Shown here in pieces: positions 16,908 to 24,663 of a stretch of DNA of 32,411 bases (position 1 is its first letter; each line of letters starts with the position of its first letter). The stretch covers positions 1 to 32,411 of the forward strand of contig JAHJPG010000015.1 in the NCBI GenBank assembly GCA_018819925.1, in the 5' to 3' direction. The stretch is from Pseudomonadota bacterium (lineage in GTDB: Bacteria; Desulfobacterota; Desulfarculia; Desulfarculales; Desulfarculaceae). Made by a program: the position numbers and the translations under genes. A model generated the notes under the pieces. The model was not told the DNA's origin. It did no database searches and saw nothing but the letters and a program-made list of their open reading frames with translations.

Positions 16908-17493
16908 TCAGGCCACCATGGCCGGGGTTTCCTTACTTCGACAATATGTCATCTCGAGTTCCACGGGTGGAATGTTTCCTCTGGGCTCGAGCCGCCGCCG
17001 GTTGTTGAACCAACCCACCCATTCCAGCGTCGCGAATTCCACGTCTTCAAGCTGGCGCCACGGTCCGCGCCGGCGGGTCACCTCGGTCTTGTACAGGCCG
17101 ATCACCGTCTCGGCCATGGCGTTGTCGTAGGAGTCGCCCACGCTGCCCACCAACGGCTCGACGCCCGCCTCGGCCAGGCGCTCGGTGTAACGGATCGAGC
17201 TCATTGGGCCGGCTCGCGGTGAAATCGCGCTTCACCAGGTCGGCCGGCCGGGCGGCGTCGTCGTCCGCCACGGCTGTTTGAGACGCCCACGCTCCGATGT
17301 GGTCAGGCCGGCGCGGACACCCTGGTCACGCTCGGCTTGATGCAGCCAACCGCAGAGAGTCTCGCCAGTGCAGCCGATCTTGGCCGCAATGGAGCAGATG
17401 GCTTGCCACTGGGATTGGTACTCATCCTGGTGCTCCAGGAGCATCCGCACCGCCCGCTCTTTAACCTCTGGGAAATATCTGATTTGCTTGGAT
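16908..17493 (-). pseudogene. IS3 transposase remnant (orfA joined to orfB pieces)
   Basis: On the minus strand orfA runs from about 17493 (KQIRYFPEVKERAVRM, then the helix-turn-helix with GCTGETL and W-LHQAERDQG) to ERGRLK. The sequence then jumps into the middle of orfB (DDDAARPADLVKRDF, ending RPNEL) and jumps again, out of frame, to the orfB end (SIRYTERLAEAG...SYDNAMAET...WFNNRR). The missing parts include the orfA end, the orfB start and two acidic residues of the DDE centre. The usual orfA start is ATA here. The product cannot be an active transposase. Confidence 0.9.
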
Positions 17494-17517
17494 ATGACTC
17501 CATCCTCTCAAGTAATA

Positions 17518-17545
17518 GAGTCTCCGGCAATCCCGGGGCGGTTCA
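17518..17545 (+). repeat. IS3 terminal inverted repeat, orfA side
   Basis: Read on the minus strand from 17545 it is TGAACCGCCCCGGGATTGCC then GGAGACTC, the partner of 16870-16896. Confidence 0.9.
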
Positions 17546-17579
17546 CTCTGACACCAAGCAATCAGGAGAAAAATTACGC

Positions 17580-17609
17580 TTGACATAAAATAAAAGCATA
17601 TAGTAAAAC
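17580..17609 (+). promoter_or_regulatory. Promoter of the cyclase/HpsN-like transcription unit
   Basis: TTGACA at 17580-17585 in an AT-rich stretch. The -10 box is uncertain: TAAAAC at 17604-17609 has an 18-base spacer, while TATAGT at 17599-17604 is a better match but has only a 13-base spacer. Either choice lies on or beside the operator at 17604-17615, as expected for repression. The promoter is 35 bases inside the end of the IS copy, so it belongs to the accessory region. Confidence 0.55.
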
Positions 17610-17615
17610 GTTTTA
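17604..17615. promoter_or_regulatory. LacI-family operator O1
   Basis: TAAAACGTTTTA is a perfect 12-base palindrome with the central CG typical of LacI/GalR operators. It overlaps the candidate -10 box. Closely related sequences occur at 20600-20624, and a LacI-family gene lies at 30915-32018. Confidence 0.65.
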
Positions 17616-17731
17616 GTTGCATGGCAATGGTGATTACAAGGTGTTTGCGTGAAGCTAGAGTCGGTACGTCGTGGACTCCGCAGCACCTAGGTGCATCGGG
17701 GCAACCACAATGCAAGCAAGGAGCGCGACAA

Positions 17732-18427
17732 GTGTTTACAGGTAAAGTGATTGATCTTTCTCAGGAAATCTATCAGGGTATGCCTGTATATCCCGGGCAC
17801 CTTAAGACCGTGGTTTTTACCCACCTGTCCCATGAAGAATGCAAAAAGATTTTGGGGACAGGCTTTTCCTATGAAACGCGTGGGATACTTCTTTGCGATC
17901 ACGGTCCTACTCACATCGATTCGGTGAGCCATCTCTCGCGGGATCCAGAGGCAGAGTCCATTGACCAGTTGTCCCTGGAAAAGTGCGTAACTTCAGCCAT
18001 ATGTCTGGATGTGAGCGATGTTGCTCTGCGCACCCAGTTCGGTGTGGAGAAGATAAAGGAACAACTGGACAAATGGGGGCTGGATATCCGACAGGGCGAT
18101 ACGGTCTTGTTTTACACCGCCCATTATGATCGGTATTACGGCAAAGACGAGTACATGACCGAATATCCAGGCCTGGACAAGGCGGGTACGGAGTTCATTA
18201 TCGACAGTGGTTGCGTGAATTTCGGGGTTGACTCCCCCAGCCCGGACATGTGGTACGACAAAACCTATCCTTGCCATAGCACCTGCGCCGACCGAAAGAT
18301 CACCCACATAGAGAACCTGTGCAATTTGGATAAGTTGGTGGGCAAGAGGTTCACCTTTATCGGCTTGCCGCTCAAGATTCGCGGGGGCACGGGCTCCCCC
18401 ATTCGGGCAGTGGCAATACTGGGCTGA
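17732..18427 (+). CDS. Cyclase-family (kynurenine formamidase-like) metal hydrolase
   Basis: A 231-residue protein of the PF04199 'cyclase' fold, whose members hydrolyse amide or lactam bonds (arylformamidase, isatin hydrolase) with a Mn or Zn pair. The signature H-x-G-x-x-H-x-D variant is present as H57-GPT-H61-I-D63, and the N-terminus (VIDLSQEIYQGMPVYPG) is typical. GTG at 17732 is chosen because AAGGAG lies eight bases before it and family similarity starts there; the longer frame from 17621 would run through the operator-promoter region. It is the first gene after operator O1 and is followed 66 bases later by the HpsN-like dehydrogenase. Substrate unknown; a cyclic amide, lactone or formamide is plausible. 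Confidence 0.88.
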   Translation: MFTGKVIDLSQEIYQGMPVYPGHLKTVVFTHLSHEECKKILGTGFSYETRGILLCDHGPTHIDSVSHLSRDPEAESIDQLSLEKCVTSAICLDVSDVALRTQFGVEKIKEQLDKWGLDIRQGDTVLFYTAHYDRYYGKDEYMTEYPGLDKAGTEFIIDSGCVNFGVDSPSPDMWYDKTYPCHSTCADRKITHIENLCNLDKLVGKRFTFIGLPLKIRGGTGSPIRAVAILG

Positions 18428-18493
18428 CAAGTCTGCGATGATGGCGCTTAAAAATTATATATTCGAAGCGTTAGCCATATAACGGAGCTGGAA

Positions 18494-19765
18494 ATGGCGA
18501 CATATCTGAAGGAAGCAAAGCCAAAACCCAAGGAAGACCTTACTGCCGTACGGAAGACGGTACGGGAGATCATCGAAAAGGTGCGGACCGAAGGTGAGGC
18601 TGGAGTTAGATACTATTCGGAAAAGTTCGATAAGTGGTCTCCGCCCAGTTTCAAATTGGGCGAACAGGAGATACAGAACGTCAAGAAGCAGCTTCCCCAG
18701 TCCATGGTGGAGGACATTGAATTCTGTCAGGCCCAGATCCGCAACTTCGCCCAAGCCCAAATGGATACTCTGAACGATATGGAGGTGGAGACCCTTCCCG
18801 GCGTCCACCTGGGGCAGAAAATAATACCCATACAAAGCAGCGGATCCTACGTGCCGGGCGGACGTTACCCCATGCTGGCGTCGGCGCATATGACCGTGGT
18901 CACCCCCAAGGTGGCCGGTGTGAACCGGGTGGTGGCTTGTTCTCCGCCTGCCCAGGATACCGGTCCGTATCCGGCAACAATTTACTCCATGGCCGCAGCC
19001 GGTGCGGATGAGATCTACTGCATGGGCGGCGTGCATGCCCTGGCCGCCATGGCCTATGGAATGGAGGGGCTGGAGCCGGTGGACTTGGTGGTTGGGGCCG
19101 GCAACAAATACGTTGCAGAGGCCAAGCGCCAGCTCTTCGGCGATGTTGGAATCGATCTTCTGGCAGGACCCACCGAGATTTTGGTAATTGCCGATGACCA
19201 CGCCGATCCCCGCATAGTAGCGGCCGATCTCCTAGGGCAGGCTGAACATGACCCTAACTGCCGTATTTGCCTTCTTGCCCTTTCCAAGAAAATCGCCGAC
19301 TCCACCCTAGCCGAGTTGGAGAAACAGCTAGAGGTGTTGCCCACCAAGGAGGTGGCAAGCATATCTTGGCGCGATGGAGGCGAAATCATTTTGGCGGACT
19401 CCAGTGAAGAGGCGGTAACGATCTCCGACAAATGGGCCCCGGAGCACCTGGAGGTGCAGACGGCTGATTGGCGCTACTTTTTGGATAATTGCCGCAACTA
19501 CGGCTCCATGTTCTGCGGCGAGGAGACCACTGTTGCGTACGGCGACAAGACCATAGGCACCAACCACGTGCTGCCCACCATGAGGGCCGCCCGTTACACC
19601 GGCGGGCTCTTTGTGGGTAAATTCGTCAAAACGGTGACTTATCAGTATGCTAGCCAGGAGGCTTCGTTAAAGATCGCCGAGGTGTGCGAACGCGCCTGCA
19701 ACTATGAAAAGATGCTGGCCCATGGCATAAGCTGTCGGGCCCGGGTGGAAAAGTACGGCAAGTGA
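18494..19765 (+). CDS. Histidinol dehydrogenase family enzyme, HpsN-like
   Basis: A 423-residue Zn-dependent NAD+ dehydrogenase of the HisD family, which oxidises a primary alcohol to the acid in two steps. The usual Zn ligands appear as Q249, H252, D351 and H410, and the catalytic pair as E317-H318 (WAPEHLE); GTNHVLPT is also intact, so it should be active. No histidine biosynthesis gene is near. Its place beside an SDR and a TRAP transporter instead resembles HpsN, the R-dihydroxypropanesulfonate dehydrogenase of sulfonate degraders. GGAG precedes ATG at 18494. The last bases overlap the GTG of the SDR gene. The substrate is probably a polyol or sugar-like alcohol; the HpsN assignment is inferred from context. 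Confidence 0.88.
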   Translation: MATYLKEAKPKPKEDLTAVRKTVREIIEKVRTEGEAGVRYYSEKFDKWSPPSFKLGEQEIQNVKKQLPQSMVEDIEFCQAQIRNFAQAQMDTLNDMEVETLPGVHLGQKIIPIQSSGSYVPGGRYPMLASAHMTVVTPKVAGVNRVVACSPPAQDTGPYPATIYSMAAAGADEIYCMGGVHALAAMAYGMEGLEPVDLVVGAGNKYVAEAKRQLFGDVGIDLLAGPTEILVIADDHADPRIVAADLLGQAEHDPNCRICLLALSKKIADSTLAELEKQLEVLPTKEVASISWRDGGEIILADSSEEAVTISDKWAPEHLEVQTADWRYFLDNCRNYGSMFCGEETTVAYGDKTIGTNHVLPTMRAARYTGGLFVGKFVKTVTYQYASQEASLKIAEVCERACNYEKMLAHGISCRARVEKYGK

Positions 19766-20526
19766 GTCACCCAGAATACAACTTTGAGGGCAAGGTGGCC
19801 CTGATTACCGGGGCCAGTGGAGGCATTGGGTCGGCGGTCGCCGAACTCCTGGGACTGGCCGGATCCAGGGTTTTCATAGCCGGCACCCGGGAGGACAAGC
19901 TCAACCAATTGGCCAGCCAACTGAGGGCTCGGTCGATAGAATGTTCCCGTCTGGCCCTGGACATTACCGCCCCGGGGGCGCCCGCCCGCCTGGTGGATGC
20001 CGCGGCAAAGGAGTGGGGAAGGCTTGACATCCTGGTCAACGCCGCCGGCATCAATCGTCCCCAAAAAGCCGAAGAGGTCAGCGAGGAAAATTGGGACGCG
20101 ATCTTCAACATCAATCTGCGGGCCCTTTTTCTGGTAAGCCAAGTCGCCGGCAGGAAAATGATTGATCAGGGATACGGCAGGATAGTAAACATTTCCTCCC
20201 AGACCGGTAAAGTTGCGATTCCTTTAAGGGCGGCCTATTGTTCCAGCAAGGCGGCGGTTGATGCTCTGACCCGCTCACTGGCTTTGGAGTGGGCGCCTTA
20301 CAATGTAACGATCAACGCGGTGGCTCCCACCTTCGTGGAGACACCCTTTGTGTCCGAGATGTTCAAGGACGCAGATTTCATGAGTTATGTGCTCGATAGC
20401 ATACCCCTTGGCCGCATGGCCACCGCCCAAGAGGTGGCTCATGCGGTGCTTTATTTAGCCAGCGATCATGCCGCTATTGTCACCGGACATGTTCTCTTAG
20501 TCGATGGAGGTTGGACCATCAAGTAG
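19762..20526 (+). CDS. Short-chain dehydrogenase/reductase (SDR)
   Basis: A 254-residue classical SDR. The NAD(P) site TGASGGIG is at 16-23, NAAG at 94-97 and structural N119; the catalytic residues are S147, Y160 and K164 (YCSSK). The C-terminus G-HVLLVDGGWT is standard. It resembles the gluconate 5-dehydrogenase / 3-oxoacyl reductase group, so oxidation of a secondary hydroxyl of a polyol or sugar acid is plausible. GTG at 19762 overlaps the stop of the preceding dehydrogenase (GTGA), indicating coupled translation and probably consecutive reactions. In sulfonate degraders an SDR works with HpsN to interconvert the two enantiomers of the diol. Confidence 0.9.
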   Translation: MSHPEYNFEGKVALITGASGGIGSAVAELLGLAGSRVFIAGTREDKLNQLASQLRARSIECSRLALDITAPGAPARLVDAAAKEWGRLDILVNAAGINRPQKAEEVSEENWDAIFNINLRALFLVSQVAGRKMIDQGYGRIVNISSQTGKVAIPLRAAYCSSKAAVDALTRSLALEWAPYNVTINAVAPTFVETPFVSEMFKDADFMSYVLDSIPLGRMATAQEVAHAVLYLASDHAAIVTGHVLLVDGGWTIK

Positions 20527-20599
20527 CCTCCGCCGGCGGCCAAGGCATCGGCCTTAGGTCGGGGCCTGATATAAAGGCCGGCTGGGGTGAGGTGGTCAC

Positions 20600-20624
20600 C
20601 AAACGTTTTAGTAAAACGATTTTG
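20600..20624. promoter_or_regulatory. LacI-family operator pair O2 before the TRAP genes
   Basis: Two adjoining sites, CAAACGTTTTAG and TAAAACGATTTT, repeat the AGTAAAACG core of operator O1. They lie about 85-105 bases before dctQ in the 180-base gap 20527-20706, which otherwise shows no gene. A promoter probably lies here too, but I cannot place its boxes with confidence. Confidence 0.6.
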
Positions 20625-20706
20625 TTGTCGGGGTGTCTGCCCTGCATTTACTCGAAGGCATGGCAGGCGACTAGATCCATACCCTACAACCTGAAGGCGT
20701 AGCTAC

Positions 20707-21228
20707 ATGGAACCAGACACTGCTCAGGGTAGTTTTTGGGATACGGTCGAGAAAGTAAACCAAGGTACTAACGCGGCCTTAGTGGCTTTATCGGCAGTGG
20801 TTCTTATTGCCATGGCCTTTATGGTCACCTACGACGTGCTTGTACGCAATATCTTCAACGCTCCTCTGCCTGCCAGCGTTGAAATCAGCCAATTAATGGC
20901 GCCTTATGTCGTTTTCTTACCTTTCGCCTACACCTTAACTGTCGGCGCTCATGTCCAAGTGACGCTGTTGACCATGCGGTTGCCCAGGTCTCTGTTTCTG
21001 AGCACTGAAGTGCTGGTCTACGTTTTGGATTTCCTGTTTTTCGCCGTGCTCACCTACTTCTCTTGTAGGGAATTCTTGGCGTCTTGGGCCTGCGACGAAA
21101 TTATGCTGGCCGCAATCAAGCTCCCCTGGTGGCTCGGAAAATTCTCCATGCCCTTGGGAATGTTTTTTATGGCCTTACAGTGCCTATTACAGTTGACGAA
21201 AACCATCAGGGCCATAAAGGAGCTGTAA
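20707..21228 (+). CDS. dctQ: TRAP transporter small membrane subunit (DctQ)
   Basis: A 173-residue membrane protein with four hydrophobic segments (about 25-48, 60-80, 97-118 and 140-162) and the DctQ pattern VTYDVLVRNIF...PASVEISQ. Together with DctM it forms the membrane part of a tripartite ATP-independent periplasmic transporter that imports an organic acid or related anion using a sodium or proton gradient. ATG at 20707 has only a weak ribosome site. DctM begins two bases after its stop. It follows LacI-type operators. Confidence 0.92.
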   Translation: MEPDTAQGSFWDTVEKVNQGTNAALVALSAVVLIAMAFMVTYDVLVRNIFNAPLPASVEISQLMAPYVVFLPFAYTLTVGAHVQVTLLTMRLPRSLFLSTEVLVYVLDFLFFAVLTYFSCREFLASWACDEIMLAAIKLPWWLGKFSMPLGMFFMALQCLLQLTKTIRAIKEL

Positions 21229-21230
21229 TC

Positions 21231-22553
21231 ATGGACCCTTTGATGTCGGGCTTGATCGGACTAGCAGTGCTGGTGGTGCTTCTATTTCTAGGTGTTCACA
21301 TAGGAGTGGCGCTGGGCCTTGTGGGTATAGTCGGAATGGCCACCATGGTGGGCTTGGATGCCGCCATGTCTTCGGCTGCGGATACCATCTATTATAAGGT
21401 GGCGTCTTTCGATCTGATAACCATTCCCCTGTTTATATTAATGGGCTATCTCGCATCAGCAGGGGGAATCAGTTCAAACGTTTTCAAAGCCCTGAACCTT
21501 TGGGTGGGCCGCTTCAAGAGCGGTATAGGCGTCTCCACCGTAATGAGTTGCACTGCGTTTGGCGCGGTCACCGGCTCATCGTTGGTGACGGCCTCGGTGT
21601 TTTCCTCCATCTGCGCTCCGGAAATGCGCAAATTCGGTTATGACAAGAAAATCGCCTATGGCATTTGCGCCTCGGGCGGCATGATAGGCATGCTGATCCC
21701 CCCAAGCATTCTCATGGTTATCTATGGAGTGTTGGCCGGAGAATCCATCGGCAAGCTATTAATCGCCGGGGTCACTCCAGGCATTCTCCTGATGGTCTTG
21801 TTTTCGTTGGCCATAGTTTTAATGGGCATCTGGCGGCCAAGCTTGATCAAGTCTAAGGAGGCCCCCCGTCTATACTCATGGCGTGAAAAAATTTTTGGGC
21901 TTTTGAATATTTGGCAGGTGTGGTTCGTAGCCTTGGTCATTTTCGGAGGAATCTTCGGAGGCATTTTCAATCCTACGGAAGCGGCCGCAGTGGCGTCCAC
22001 CTTTCTGGTTTTAATTCTTTTGTTTTCTAAATTTCGCCAAAGTTGGCGTCTGTTCGTGCCGGCCTTCAGAGATACGGCTTCCACCAGTGCCATGATTTTT
22101 TTGGTCATGAGTGGGGCTGCGGTCTTCTCCCACTTTTTGGTTCTAACGGGAGTCGCTAACTCCGTGGCTGAAATAGTTTTAGAGATGAATTTGTCCAACC
22201 TGGCCTTAGTCTGTGTGTTGGCCATCGTGTACGGCGTCTTGGGCTGCGTCCTAGACTCTATCTCCATGCTTTGCATAACCATACCCATCTTTGGTCCCAT
22301 CGTGGAAGCAGCGGGTCTCGATCCCATCTGGTACGCGGTGGTCGTGGTGATGGCCATCGAGTCCGGGCTTATAACCCCGCCGGTGGGACTGAACGTTTAT
22401 GGAGCCTACGCAGTGGCGGAGAAAGATGTGAGCCTGGAGGACATTTTCATGGGAGTGATGCCCTTTTTCTTGATGGTATGGGTGTCAATCGCGCTGCTGA
22501 TCTTTTTCCCGGTTGTGAGCACGTGGCTTCCGGAGTTGATGCTCGGCAAATAG
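21231..22553 (+). CDS. dctM: TRAP transporter large permease (DctM)
   Basis: A 440-residue membrane protein with about 12 hydrophobic segments, the transport channel of the TRAP system. Family motifs include SGSLVTASVFSSI-like sequence near residue 120, GMIGMLIPPSILMVIYG, FNPTEAAAVAS and the C-terminal ESGLITPPVGLNVY. ATG at 21231 is preferred because AAGGAG lies eight bases upstream within the dctQ end; the longer frame from 21084 overlaps dctQ and is not credible. Codon use is less GC-rich than in the core genes, in line with acquired DNA. Confidence 0.94.
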   Translation: MDPLMSGLIGLAVLVVLLFLGVHIGVALGLVGIVGMATMVGLDAAMSSAADTIYYKVASFDLITIPLFILMGYLASAGGISSNVFKALNLWVGRFKSGIGVSTVMSCTAFGAVTGSSLVTASVFSSICAPEMRKFGYDKKIAYGICASGGMIGMLIPPSILMVIYGVLAGESIGKLLIAGVTPGILLMVLFSLAIVLMGIWRPSLIKSKEAPRLYSWREKIFGLLNIWQVWFVALVIFGGIFGGIFNPTEAAAVASTFLVLILLFSKFRQSWRLFVPAFRDTASTSAMIFLVMSGAAVFSHFLVLTGVANSVAEIVLEMNLSNLALVCVLAIVYGVLGCVLDSISMLCITIPIFGPIVEAAGLDPIWYAVVVVMAIESGLITPPVGLNVYGAYAVAEKDVSLEDIFMGVMPFFLMVWVSIALLIFFPVVSTWLPELMLGK

Positions 22554-22626
22554 GGACCCGCATTCAAAAGGTGCTAAAGCTGCGCGCGCATTTTAATCGC
22601 GAACGCTAATGCAAGGAGATTTTGTA

Positions 22627-23694
22627 GTGAAAAAGCTGTGTTTATTGCTTTTGGCTTTGTGTCTGTTGGCTGTCTTGGGCACCGCCGCCCATGCGGAAAT
22701 CAAACCTATAAAGCTTAGGTTAGCCTCGGCTTTTCCTCCACCCAATGTGGCCTTGGGGAGCTATGCCGCCAAGGTGTGGATGGATACCATCACCAAAAAA
22801 ACCGGCGGCAAGGTGACTTTCCAGGCCTTTTGGGGGGGCGCTTTGGGCAAGCCGCCCGAGCACCTCAAGATTGTGGGTAAGGGCGTGGCCGACCTGGTGC
22901 TGACCAACGCCCAATATACACCCGGCAAGCTCCCCCTGGCCCAGTTCGAATATGTTTTCCCCTTCGGCCCGGTGGATCCTGTGGTCGTGACCAAGGCCAA
23001 GCTACAACTCATGAGCGAGTTCCCCGAATTCGGCCGCGACTTGGCCAAACGCAACATAGTACAGATAATGAACGCCTCTGGCGCCGTTTACCAGATACTG
23101 TCCAAAACCCCCGTCAAAACCCTGGCGGACTTCCAGGGGCAGAAAATATCGCTGATCGGGCGCTATTTCGGCCGCTGGGTCAAGGTGGCTGGAGCCATCC
23201 CGGTGGTGGCGGCAGCTCACGACCGCTACACCATGCTGCAAACCGGGGTGGTGGACATGGACCTTCTGCCCGTAGACCTTTTCGCCTCGTTTAAGATTCA
23301 GGAACAGGCCAAGAACTTCGTGGGCGTCCGGGCCATGACCGGCAACTTCTTCGATCTTTACATGAATAAGAAGAGTTTCAGCCAGATGCCCAAGGAATTG
23401 CAGAAGCTATTCATTGAGACCGGCGCTGAGGTGGCCATGAAGGTGGCCACGGAAATTGTTCCCGCCTGGACCAAAAAGGTGATGGCGCAGTTCAAAAAGT
23501 CGGGTGTGGTGTTCTGTGACCTGCCTGAGGCCGAACGCGACAAGTGGGCCCAAATGATCCCCGACATACCGGCGGAATGGGCAATCGAGGTGGAGGCGCA
23601 AGGCTACCCAGGTTGGAAGATAGTAGACCGCTGGCAGGAGCTTACCACCAAGTACGGTTACAAATGGCCCCGCAAATGGGGTGTAAAAAAATAA
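22627..23694 (+). CDS. dctP: TRAP transporter substrate-binding protein (DctP)
   Basis: A 355-residue periplasmic receptor of the TRAP system. Residues 1-23 are a signal peptide ending AAHA. The mature chain follows the DctP pattern: KLRLASAFPP at the start, KVTFQAFWGGALGKPPE, the central KISLIGRYFGRWVKVAGAIPV (substrate-binding region) and a helical C-terminus. GTG at 22627 is chosen because AAGGAG lies eight bases before it; ATG at 22609 would place the ribosome site inside the gene. Its ligand defines the cluster and is the most useful clue to the pathway, but it cannot be read by eye. A terminator follows 40 bases after the stop. Confidence 0.93.
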   Translation: MKKLCLLLLALCLLAVLGTAAHAEIKPIKLRLASAFPPPNVALGSYAAKVWMDTITKKTGGKVTFQAFWGGALGKPPEHLKIVGKGVADLVLTNAQYTPGKLPLAQFEYVFPFGPVDPVVVTKAKLQLMSEFPEFGRDLAKRNIVQIMNASGAVYQILSKTPVKTLADFQGQKISLIGRYFGRWVKVAGAIPVVAAAHDRYTMLQTGVVDMDLLPVDLFASFKIQEQAKNFVGVRAMTGNFFDLYMNKKSFSQMPKELQKLFIETGAEVAMKVATEIVPAWTKKVMAQFKKSGVVFCDLPEAERDKWAQMIPDIPAEWAIEVEAQGYPGWKIVDRWQELTTKYGYKWPRKWGVKK

Positions 23695-23733
23695 CTTAAT
23701 AGGGGATCCGTTGGCCGTCACCAAATGCTTTTG

Positions 23734-23785
23734 GCGGACCCGCGCATCATAACCGCAAGGTATTTCCATGCGCGGGTCCGCTTTT
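23734..23785 (+). terminator. Rho-independent terminator after dctP
   Basis: GCGGACCCGCGCAT and ATGCGCGGGTCCGC form a perfect 14-bp stem around a 20-base loop, followed by TTTT. It closes the TRAP unit. An in-frame ATG at 23768 lies inside the stem, which argues against that start for the next gene. Confidence 0.88.
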
Positions 23786-23824
23786 CGCTCAAGGCCAGAC
23801 ATCCCAACTTCATATGGAGAAAAC

Positions 23825-24577
23825 ATGGCATACGAAGTCAAACCGATTTTTCTCGGCACCATCGATGGTGATCAGTCGGGTTTTACCTACATGGTTTTTC
23901 CTGGCACCCCGATCAAATTGGACGTGGTGTTTTTCCTGATAACGGGGGCTTCCAAGACGATTCTTTTCGACACGGGTTCGTGGGCCGCTTTGATGGCCAA
24001 CTATTGGCCCGGTAAGGGGTGGGACTTCCAGACTTTTGAAGAGGGCTTGGCCAAGGAAGGGTACGCCCCCGAGGATATAGACATCATAGTGCAGAGCCAT
24101 CTGCATCACGATCACGTAGGAAATACCTCCAAGTGCACTAACGCCAGTGTGTACGTGCAAGAAGACGAATGGGCCTTTTGCCGTGCGCCGCACCCTCTGC
24201 AAGCTGGGTATTATCCGCCCGAATTGTACGAGGGCTGGAACATGAAGCTGATTAAGGGCGACAAGCAGCTGTTCCCCGGGATCGAAATTCTACATACTCC
24301 CGGGCACACTCCGGGGACGCAGTCGCTGACCGTGGAGACCAAGGAAGGTTTGACGGTGATTCCGGGTTTCTGTTGCACTCATCACACATTCCAGAATCCC
24401 AAGGAGGCCCTTCCCGCTGGGCATCCTTTCGCCGAAAACTGGGAAGTATTCACACCTGCCATCGCAACCGATCTTTGCCAAGCATACAACAGCACCCTAC
24501 GGCTAAAAAGCATCGCCGATGTCATGCTGCCATGCCATGGGCCCGGATTTGGGGTTTACCCCGAGGACAATGCGTAA
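23825..24577 (+). CDS. Metallo-beta-lactamase-fold hydrolase, AHL-lactonase-like
   Basis: A 250-residue hydrolase. The metal motif H92-x-H94-x-D96-H97 (SHLHHDHVG), H161 (HTPGHTPG) and H238 (PCHGPG) match the lactonase subgroup. The aspartate that normally bridges the two metals (GD motif) appears replaced: the corresponding stretch reads VIPGFCCTHH, so metal content or activity may differ. ATG at 23825 follows GGAG and starts where the fold starts; the longer frame begins inside a terminator. Context with a cyclase hydrolase, SDR and cupin suggests opening of a lactone or similar ring made from the imported substrate. A role in quorum quenching is possible but less likely. Confidence 0.85.
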   Translation: MAYEVKPIFLGTIDGDQSGFTYMVFPGTPIKLDVVFFLITGASKTILFDTGSWAALMANYWPGKGWDFQTFEEGLAKEGYAPEDIDIIVQSHLHHDHVGNTSKCTNASVYVQEDEWAFCRAPHPLQAGYYPPELYEGWNMKLIKGDKQLFPGIEILHTPGHTPGTQSLTVETKEGLTVIPGFCCTHHTFQNPKEALPAGHPFAENWEVFTPAIATDLCQAYNSTLRLKSIADVMLPCHGPGFGVYPEDNA

Positions 24578-24583
24578 TTAATA

Positions 24584-24597
24584 CTAAACCGTTTGCA
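24584..24597. promoter_or_regulatory. Possible LacI-type site before the cupin gene
   Basis: CTAAACCGTTTGCA resembles the operator sites at 17604 and 20600 (AAAC/GTTT arms) but has an unbalanced centre. It lies about 70 bases before the cupin start. It may extend LacI control to this gene, or be chance. Confidence 0.3.
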
Positions 24598-24663
24598 TGG
24601 GATTTGGGGCGCTGATCCCAATAGTTTGCGGGAGCGCCCTGACACCTGGAAGGAGTTCTTTTC

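Larger units (their letters stand above)
16870..17545 (-). mobile_element. Internally deleted IS3-family element (copy L)
   Basis: A 676-base element with both terminal inverted repeats (16870-16896 and 17518-17545). It is about half the usual 1.2-1.5 kb because two internal parts are missing. The transposase reads on the minus strand. No matching 3-4 base target duplication is seen (AAA on one side, CTC on the other), suggesting an old insertion or rearranged flanks. The same element, with the same first deletion joint, recurs at 32120-32411 in the opposite orientation. Confidence 0.9.

Noticed and set aside
17337-17588. Plus-strand frames across the IS3 copy
   Set aside because: They are antisense to the transposase remnant and run across the terminal repeat; no ribosome site.
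18494-19765. Biosynthetic histidinol dehydrogenase (hisD)
   Set aside because: Catalytic residues do not exclude it, but there are no other his genes, and the gene is coupled to an SDR and grouped with a TRAP transporter and LacI-type operators. The catabolic HpsN-like reading fits better, though it is not proven.
23768-23824. Longer N-terminus for the MBL-fold protein
   Set aside because: The ATG lies inside the terminator stem and the extra residues match nothing; ATG at 23825 has a GGAG site.
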